10,912 bases of DNA. It comes from Gemmatimonadaceae bacterium. Lineage in GTDB: Bacteria > Gemmatimonadota > Gemmatimonadetes > Gemmatimonadales > Gemmatimonadaceae. The translations under genes were made by a program, and so were the position numbers. Below are positions 6,712-10,912 of this stretch, piece by piece (position 1 is the first letter of the stretch; each line of letters begins with the position of its first letter). The stretch spans positions 1 through 10,912 of the forward strand of contig JANYKY010000352.1 in assembly GCA_025357975.1 (NCBI GenBank), read 5' to 3'. The notes under the pieces are model-generated. The model worked only from the letters and a program-made list of their open reading frames with translations, did no database searches and was not told where the DNA came from.

Positions 6712-7980
6712 GTGCAAATTTCTATTCCCTTTCGCGGCTTCATTAGCCTCGTCGTTGCTGTTGCGCTTACGGCTGCTTGTGGTGGCGGCACTGAACCAAT
6801 TGCCCCGCCCAAACCGCCTCCTGTTGCGACCTCGATTGTTTTTACGGCTGGCGCCAATCAATCGGGATTTGCGGGGATGGCACCTGCCGTAGCGGCGGTA
6901 GCTACCGTAAAGGATCAGTTCGGAAACGGCATACCGGGTGACACTGTGATCTTCTCGATAGTTGACGGGGATGGAACAGTCTTCGGGCTCCCGCTAGTGA
7001 CGGATGCCTCGGGGAACGCCACAGCCCCCCAATGGAAGCTGGGAAAGAGCGTCGGGCCACAGTCTTTGAGAGCGACAGCCAAGGGACTTACCGCTTTGCT
7101 GACCGCCACTGTAACGTCGAGCTACAACATCGACCTTCGGTTTTTTGGGCCGCCGATGCCCGACGCTGCTGCGGCAGGATTCACGGCTGCAGCCGCGCGG
7201 ATCAGCGGCAGCGTTATCGGAGACCTCGCCGATGTTAACGTTGGAACGACTGCTGTCGATCTCGACAAAGGCTGCGGTGTAACCGGGGTCTCACTTCCGG
7301 CGGGAACGCTCATTGACGATGTCATCATCTACGCGTCGGTTGCTCCAATCGATGGCGTCGGCAAGGTCCTCGCCTTCTCGGGTCCATGCTTTATCAGGTC
7401 CGCGCCAGGCAGTACGTCTGACAAGCTAACGGTCATCGGCACCATGCAGTTCGATTCGGACGATATCCAAACCCTTATCAGCCGGGGGAGTCTCAAGGAC
7501 GTGATCCAGCACGAGATGCTGCATGTAGTCGGCATCGGAACTCTGTGGAGCTCCAAAGGCGTTCTTGCGGGGGCCGGGACTGTCGATTCGAGGTTCACGG
7601 GCACTCTTGGAATCAACGCATGCATCGGCTTGGGCGGTTCGACTATTTGTCCGACCAGCGTTCCGGTCGAGAATTCTGGCGGAGCGGGAACCGCGGACGG
7701 TCACTGGCGCGAGACCACCTTTGGCAACGAGCTGATGACCGGTTTCATCAACAGCGGTCTCAATCCGTATAGCACCATGAGCATTCAGTCTCTTGGTGAC
7801 TTGGGGTACAGTGTGAATCCAGCCGCCGCAGACCCGTACAATATTCCAGGAACCAACTTCATGGCAACGAGAGGAGCTGCGATTCTCGGCGAGATGTCAC
7901 CGGCTTGGGAGTCGGTTGCAAAGCCCGCGGCGATGATCACGCGAGACGGGCATATCACGCGTCTGCAGCAGAAACAATGA
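6712..7980 (+). CDS. Leishmanolysin-like (M8) zinc metallopeptidase lipoprotein with N-terminal Ig-like domain
   Basis: Predicted exported zinc endopeptidase of 422 residues. The N-terminus MQISIPFRGF and a hydrophobic stretch end in LTAAC, making Cys23 the likely lipidation site; a Gly/Pro-rich linker follows. Residues about 37-140 resemble a Big_1-type Ig-like domain (VKDQFGNGIPGDTVIFSI, then TDASGNAT). The catalytic domain carries HEMLHVVGIGTLW: His267, Glu268, His271 and Gly274 of the extended metzincin motif. A third zinc ligand, probably His331, lies in GHWRETTFGNELMTG, a typical leishmanolysin-family sequence with its Met in the ELM context. SIQSLGDLGYSVNP further on is also characteristic. 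Four cysteines in the peptidase part (CGVTG, GPCF, NAC, TIC) may form disulfides. The start is GTG with no strong Shine-Dalgarno; no in-frame ATG would preserve the signal peptide. The last codons overlap the next start by ATGA. The substrate is unknown. Confidence 0.88.
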   Translation: MQISIPFRGFISLVVAVALTAACGGGTEPIAPPKPPPVATSIVFTAGANQSGFAGMAPAVAAVATVKDQFGNGIPGDTVIFSIVDGDGTVFGLPLVTDASGNATAPQWKLGKSVGPQSLRATAKGLTALLTATVTSSYNIDLRFFGPPMPDAAAAGFTAAAARISGSVIGDLADVNVGTTAVDLDKGCGVTGVSLPAGTLIDDVIIYASVAPIDGVGKVLAFSGPCFIRSAPGSTSDKLTVIGTMQFDSDDIQTLISRGSLKDVIQHEMLHVVGIGTLWSSKGVLAGAGTVDSRFTGTLGINACIGLGGSTICPTSVPVENSGGAGTADGHWRETTFGNELMTGFINSGLNPYSTMSIQSLGDLGYSVNPAAADPYNIPGTNFMATRGAAILGEMSPAWESVAKPAAMITRDGHITRLQQKQ

Positions 7981-8369
7981 TCACACTCAGAGCAGCCGTT
8001 GGCGCAATCTGCGTCATCGCAGGAGTCTCGGCCTGTTCGCCCGATACTGCGAAAGCCAAAGCCGACAGCGTAGCTGCGCACGATAGCATAGCTGCACACG
8101 ATGGTATGGCTGCGCACGATAGCGTGGCCGCATTGGAGGATGCGCGTGCAGCAATTGCCCGCACTAACGACAGTCTCGCTGCCGCGGCTGGCAATGCAGC
8201 CATGAACAGTCCGGCGTCCAGGAGCAGGACCACCGGCGAGACACGCAAGGTCAATGACCCTGCGACGGCAAATCCTCCGGGCGGTAGCATCATCGGCCGA
8301 GATAGCGCGTTCGGGCCCGTTGGCACGATGGACGCAGATGGCAAAATCACGAAGATCAAGCACAAGTAA
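7977..8369 (+). CDS. Small predicted lipoprotein with hexapeptide repeats, function unknown
   Basis: Protein of 130 residues with signal peptide MITLRAAVGAICVIAGVSAC; the lipobox VSAC gives lipidated Cys20. Residues 31-54 are four successive hexapeptides of the pattern S-V/I-A-A-H-D, the last degenerated to SVAALE. The alanine-rich stretch to about residue 80 could be helical. The rest is polar and Gly/Pro/Asp/Lys-rich (PATANPPGGSIIGRDS) and ends in KITKIKHK. No enzyme motif is recognisable. The start ATG overlaps the peptidase stop (ATGA), so the two are very probably translated together; a longer in-frame start at 7905 lies wholly inside the peptidase gene and would bury the signal peptide. 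It could be a structural or accessory envelope lipoprotein linked to the peptidase, but this is context only. Confidence 0.75.
   Translation: MITLRAAVGAICVIAGVSACSPDTAKAKADSVAAHDSIAAHDGMAAHDSVAALEDARAAIARTNDSLAAAAGNAAMNSPASRSRTTGETRKVNDPATANPPGGSIIGRDSAFGPVGTMDADGKITKIKHK
8067..8138 (+). repeat. Tandem 18-bp repeat within the small lipoprotein gene
   Basis: Four successive 18-bp units start at 8067, 8085, 8103 and 8121. The first three are close copies of AGCGTAGCTGCGCACGAT, and the fourth diverges in its second half. They encode SVAAHD, SIAAHD, GMAAHD and SVAALE. The copy number is likely to vary by slippage between strains. Confidence 0.85.
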
Positions 8370-8380
8370 TCGCTCGCTCG

Positions 8381-8420
8381 AAATAAAAAAGGCCGGCGAT
8401 ATGCCGGCCTTTTTTTATTT
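8381..8420. terminator. Symmetrical bidirectional terminator
   Basis: Stem GGCCGGC (8391-8397) and GCCGGCC (8403-8409) enclose a 5-nt loop, flanked by AAATAAAAAA on the left and TTTTTTTATTT on the right. It therefore has a T-tract on either strand. It lies between the convergent lipoprotein stop at 8369 and the peptidase stop at 8465, and serves both transcripts. Confidence 0.92.
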
Positions 8421-8430
8421 CCTTTTCTCT

Positions 8431-8471
8431 TGCGGAGCGGTCCTTACTGCTGCGGAGCGATTCGTTACTGC
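8431..8471. repeat. Short direct duplication at the 3' end of the minus-strand peptidase gene
   Basis: Two adjacent copies of about 20 nt, both starting TGCGGAGCG and ending TTACTGC (8431-8450 and 8451-8471), differ at a few middle positions. The second copy covers the stop codon of the peptidase gene on the minus strand, so the gene end and its stop context are duplicated just downstream. Confidence 0.7.
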
Positions 8472-10477
8472 GTTCGAAGTATGTACAACGCCGCGCCCGT
8501 GAAGCTTGCGGCCGTTCCGTCACCGTTCAGTAACCTGAAAGTTCGAGCAGCGCCCGCCGCTGCCCGGCTAAACCGGAAATAGTCGCCAGATCCCGAGAGC
8601 GCCTGAACACCCGAAGCAGATAAGCTCGCACCCGTAATGTCATTGACCTGAAGCGGATACTGCCTGCTCGAAGTAATGAAATTGGCGGACAAATTACTTC
8701 GCATATTGTACGACTTATATGTGTACTTGTCCGGCAAGCCGGGAATGCCCGCATCGTCCGCATAGTTGGCGATCATCCAACCAGCTTGCAGCGTATCGAA
8801 CGGAACGCCGGTGCGAGTGACGAGATTGTTGACGCCGGTGTTCGGGCCACCTGCCAGAGCTTTTGTGAAGGCCTTGATGTCTCCACCCGGCGCGTAGTTA
8901 TCAGCCGAGTACCGGAGGAGCGACCAGATTGCTCCGCGATCGGCAAGCGAAGTATCCGCGTGAATGCTCGTCGGCGAGTTTGGGCCGGGATTTGACAAAT
9001 AACGATCGAAGCGCGCGAAGTTCTGGAAGAAGAAAGCGCTGTAGTTATTGAGATTGGCGGAAACAGTCTCGAACGGCGCATTGGCGTTGTCGGAAAGGCC
9101 TAGCAGCGCGCGCCCATTCACGTCTTCGGCAAAGTGCGCAAGACCCTCATCGAGCCAGACTTCTTCGAAATCCTGCTCGATGGGGCTGGCAATGCGATTC
9201 GACGCATTGATCATGTGCTGAAACTCATGCGCGAGCGTGCCGCGCGTGCCCTGGCGAACACTTGAGGTTGAGCGAGCATTGCCAGTTCCACCGCCGTTAG
9301 GCACGATCGCCCCGGTCGGATCGGCCGTCAAGACATAGAAAATTTCGCCCCCGTTGCTCTGCGCGCAGGCGCCGGTGCCAGTCGCAGGGAACAGATCGCC
9401 GACAAAGAAAAATCCGCCAACGAACGATCCCGGATTTCCCTTTGGCGTCAGCTTGTTCACTTCGGGCGTATACAGAATGATCACATGACCGTTGTTGTCG
9501 AGATCGAGCGGCGTTCCGAAATACGACACGTCGGTTGGGTAGATCAGGTTATCGAATTCGTTCGCAATATCCTGGTAGTCGGTTGCAGTGAAGCCGCCCG
9601 CCGGTGAGGCATCGTCGAGATAGATAATTGCCTTGTTCGAGATGTACTGAGCTGTCGCCGTTACGCTCGTGAATTTCGTACACGAAGCCGGCACCTTGAA
9701 AGTGCCTTTGTCCCCGACGGCGGGAACGACTGCCGCCAGCGAAGTACGTATCTGCGAAGGTCCCGACCCACGCGCACGGTAGGCGCGCTGCGCGTCAGGA
9801 ATTTTTAACTCCGCACGTTCCTGAAGGCGCAGCTTGCTCTCAAATGATGTCTGCAGCACATCGGTTGCTGCCGCCACGCTGAGTGCGGCAAGGCTTGCGC
9901 TGATGCGGTATGGATTAGCGAGTAGAGTACTGCTTGGAATCACCTCGCCGGTGTCCGATTTCAACGTGAAGGTCGCAAGCTGGTCGCTGATTGGATTGGC
10001 GTTTGCTGCGATGACGATGTACTGCGAAGCAGCGCCAGTCGACGCAAGCTTGATGCAGCCCTGGCTTGTTGCACCGTTCACCACCGCCGCCTGACCGACA
10101 GCCAGATTGAGCACAACGGGACCCGCCAGGCAGGAAGTAAGCGGTGCAATAACGAGAACCGTCCCCGTTCCAGTAATGGTTCCGGACTTCCCTTGAATTG
10201 TGGCTGTTCCGGCAGCAAGTCCCTTGACTACTCCGGTTGTCGGGTCGACACTGGCGATGGTCGGATTGAGGCTGGTCCACGTAATTGCCTGGCCGGTCAA
10301 CGGATTCCCATTCTGATCTTTGACGATAGCGCTGGCCTGAGCCGTTCCGTTGACCGATACTTGGGACGGTGACGTCGAAACAGCGAGGCTCGTGGCGACG
10401 AGCGGTGCGGTGCCGTCGGACCCGGAACAGGCAGCAGCAACGAGGAGAAGGGCGCAAAGAAATCCGGACTTTCGCAT
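8465..10477 (-). CDS. Predicted lipoprotein metallopeptidase with Big_2-like domain and HEFQH motif (M30/hyicolysin-like)
   Basis: Predicted exported zinc peptidase, 670 residues from the ATG at 10477. The signal peptide MRKSGFLCALLLVAAAC gives lipidated Cys17. Residues about 28-110 form a Big_2-type Ig-like domain (AIVKDQNGNPLTGQAITWTS, then ATIQGKSG). A middle region of unknown fold follows to about 290. The peptidase domain carries HEFQH (417-421) and WLDEGLAHFAED, with Glu444 placed 23 residues after the second His as the likely third zinc ligand (gluzincin arrangement). This combination resembles M30/hyicolysin-type peptidases. The C-terminal about 70 residues look like a small beta-rich domain. 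The frame is open 28 codons further upstream, but the GAGGAG ribosome-binding site and signal peptide fix the start at 10477. It is convergent with the M8 peptidase unit and divergent from the serine hydrolase. The substrate is unknown. Confidence 0.85.
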   Translation of the reverse strand: MRKSGFLCALLLVAAACSGSDGTAPLVATSLAVSTSPSQVSVNGTAQASAIVKDQNGNPLTGQAITWTSLNPTIASVDPTTGVVKGLAAGTATIQGKSGTITGTGTVLVIAPLTSCLAGPVVLNLAVGQAAVVNGATSQGCIKLASTGAASQYIVIAANANPISDQLATFTLKSDTGEVIPSSTLLANPYRISASLAALSVAAATDVLQTSFESKLRLQERAELKIPDAQRAYRARGSGPSQIRTSLAAVVPAVGDKGTFKVPASCTKFTSVTATAQYISNKAIIYLDDASPAGGFTATDYQDIANEFDNLIYPTDVSYFGTPLDLDNNGHVIILYTPEVNKLTPKGNPGSFVGGFFFVGDLFPATGTGACAQSNGGEIFYVLTADPTGAIVPNGGGTGNARSTSSVRQGTRGTLAHEFQHMINASNRIASPIEQDFEEVWLDEGLAHFAEDVNGRALLGLSDNANAPFETVSANLNNYSAFFFQNFARFDRYLSNPGPNSPTSIHADTSLADRGAIWSLLRYSADNYAPGGDIKAFTKALAGGPNTGVNNLVTRTGVPFDTLQAGWMIANYADDAGIPGLPDKYTYKSYNMRSNLSANFITSSRQYPLQVNDITGASLSASGVQALSGSGDYFRFSRAAAGAARTFRLLNGDGTAASFTGAALYILRTQ

Positions 10478-10487
10478 CGAAAACCTA

Positions 10488-10493
10488 CTCCTC
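10488..10493 (-). promoter_or_regulatory. Ribosome-binding site GAGGAG of the M30-like peptidase gene
   Basis: GAGGAG on the minus strand lies 10 nt before the ATG at 10477. It decides this start over the upstream in-frame ATG at 10561, which would place 28 charged residues before the signal peptide. Confidence 0.75.
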
Positions 10494-10572
10494 AGCAAAT
10501 TGAATGGGGCATGTCTACCAACAAATTTACACGTCAAATGCAAAAAAGATCTATCGCCCATGGGAAGGAATC

Positions 10573-10686
10573 ATGAAAAACGCGCACGGCAGCCGACTAC
10601 AATTGCAACACTCGGGTTGGCTCCCACCCCTATGCTTCGTGCCTATCGGTGCATTTCACTTGCCGCTCCGCCCACGACAACGATGA
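10573..10686 (+). CDS. Possible 37-residue leader ORF overlapping the serine hydrolase start
   Basis: The ATG at 10573 is preceded by a strong purine-rich GGGAAGGAA. The frame runs 37 codons and ends in a TGA that overlaps the next start as ATGA (10683-10686). The peptide (MKNAHGSRLQLQHSGWLPPL and onward) has no recognisable domain, signal peptide or amino-acid run suggesting attenuation. The downstream gene lacks its own clear Shine-Dalgarno, so translational coupling from this ORF is a plausible role. It may equally be chance. Confidence 0.3.
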   Translation: MKNAHGSRLQLQHSGWLPPLCFVPIGAFHLPLRPRQR

Positions 10687-10912
10687 ACAAGAAAATCTTG
10701 CTCGTAATCTTGTTGTCATTGGCATGCGGTGGACATAACTCCGGCACACCAGCGGTTTTTCCAGCGCGGAGCCAAACGACCATCGTCAGAGCCCGTCCTC
10801 GGGACGTCTTCATGACAAACGACCTCAATCGGAGGCTCGATTCGATCATGATGTCCGCCATAAGCGGAGGTGCCGCGCCCGGAGGTGCACTGTCGGTCGG
10901 ACGATACGGCCG
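10683..10912 (+). CDS. Serine hydrolase of the beta-lactamase/class C fold, N-terminal fragment
   Basis: Only the first 76 codons are present; the gene runs off the right edge. MNKKILLVILLSLAC is a short signal sequence with possible lipidated Cys15, followed by a polar linker. Residues about 46-76 (NDLNRRLDSIMMSAISGGAA, then PGGALSVGRYGR) match the typical start of beta-lactamase-related serine hydrolases (class C beta-lactamase, EstB, D-aminopeptidase-like). These have a helix ending in the pattern x-PGxxxxVxxxG, leading to the first strand. The catalytic SxxK and YxN motifs lie outside the window, so activity cannot be judged. An in-frame ATG at 10632 would add 17 residues; 10683 is preferred because it puts the Lys-Lys and hydrophobic core at the N-terminus. 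Confidence 0.7.
   Translation, partial: MNKKILLVILLSLACGGHNSGTPAVFPARSQTTIVRARPRDVFMTNDLNRRLDSIMMSAISGGAAPGGALSVGRYG

Noticed and set aside
7785..8363. 192-codon minus-strand ORF with repeated IVRSHT/IVCSYA-like units
   Set aside because: The repeats are only the complement of the 18-bp tandem repeat in the small lipoprotein gene; the Cys-rich translation has no family signature.
10509..10537. TTGACG on the minus strand as the -35 of the M30-like gene
   Set aside because: At 16-18 nt spacing only poor -10 matches (such as ACATGC) occur.

Overview
The window looks like chromosomal DNA from a Gram-negative bacterium of the FCB/Gemmatimonadota type. I infer this from a SusC/RagA-type TonB-dependent receptor, several predicted surface or periplasmic lipoproteins carrying bacterial Ig-like (Big) domains and zinc-peptidase domains, an EF-P with a PGNLRA tip loop, and moderately GC-rich sequence. 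The phylum is an inference; no marker in the window proves it. No insertion sequence, phage gene, CRISPR array or conjugation gene is visible.

Layout. 1-891 (minus): N-terminal part of a SusC/RagA outer-membrane receptor that runs off the left edge. 892-1313: mostly silent, with a strong terminator hairpin at about 1198-1237. 1314-2122 (minus): a translation block read as EF-P, then tRNA-His(GTG), then tRNA-Trp(CCA), with a candidate tRNA promoter between EF-P and tRNA-His. 2123-2501: intergenic, dominated by a large imperfect inverted repeat (2260-2501) that abuts the stop codon of the next gene. 2502-6635: a TesA-YbbA-YbbP-like module, with an SGNH/GDSL esterase (minus) whose start overlaps that of a divergent ABC ATPase (plus), followed by a translationally coupled 10-TM permease. 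6636-8369 (plus): a candidate promoter, a leishmanolysin-like (M8) lipoprotein metallopeptidase and an ATGA-overlapping small lipoprotein with hexapeptide repeats, closed by a symmetrical terminator. 8465-10477 (minus): a convergent lipoprotein with a Big_2-like domain and a HExxH metallopeptidase domain. 10573-10912 (plus): a possible short leader ORF overlapping the start of a beta-lactamase-fold serine hydrolase that runs off the right edge.

How the genes fit together. The YbbA/YbbP-like pair is probably an inner-membrane MacB-type mechanotransmission ABC system acting with the neighbouring periplasmic esterase on a lipid-like or hydrophobic substrate; the same three-gene arrangement, with a divergent esterase, is known from E. 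coli (tesA-ybbA-ybbP). From 6.7 kb onward every gene except the doubtful short ORF encodes a predicted exported protein, suggesting a scavenging or envelope-hydrolase neighbourhood rather than one dedicated system. I do not see clear evidence for a wholly new system. The items most worth checking are the 242-bp inverted-repeat element, the EF-P tip loop with Asn at the usual modified position, and the overlapping divergent starts of the esterase and ABC genes.
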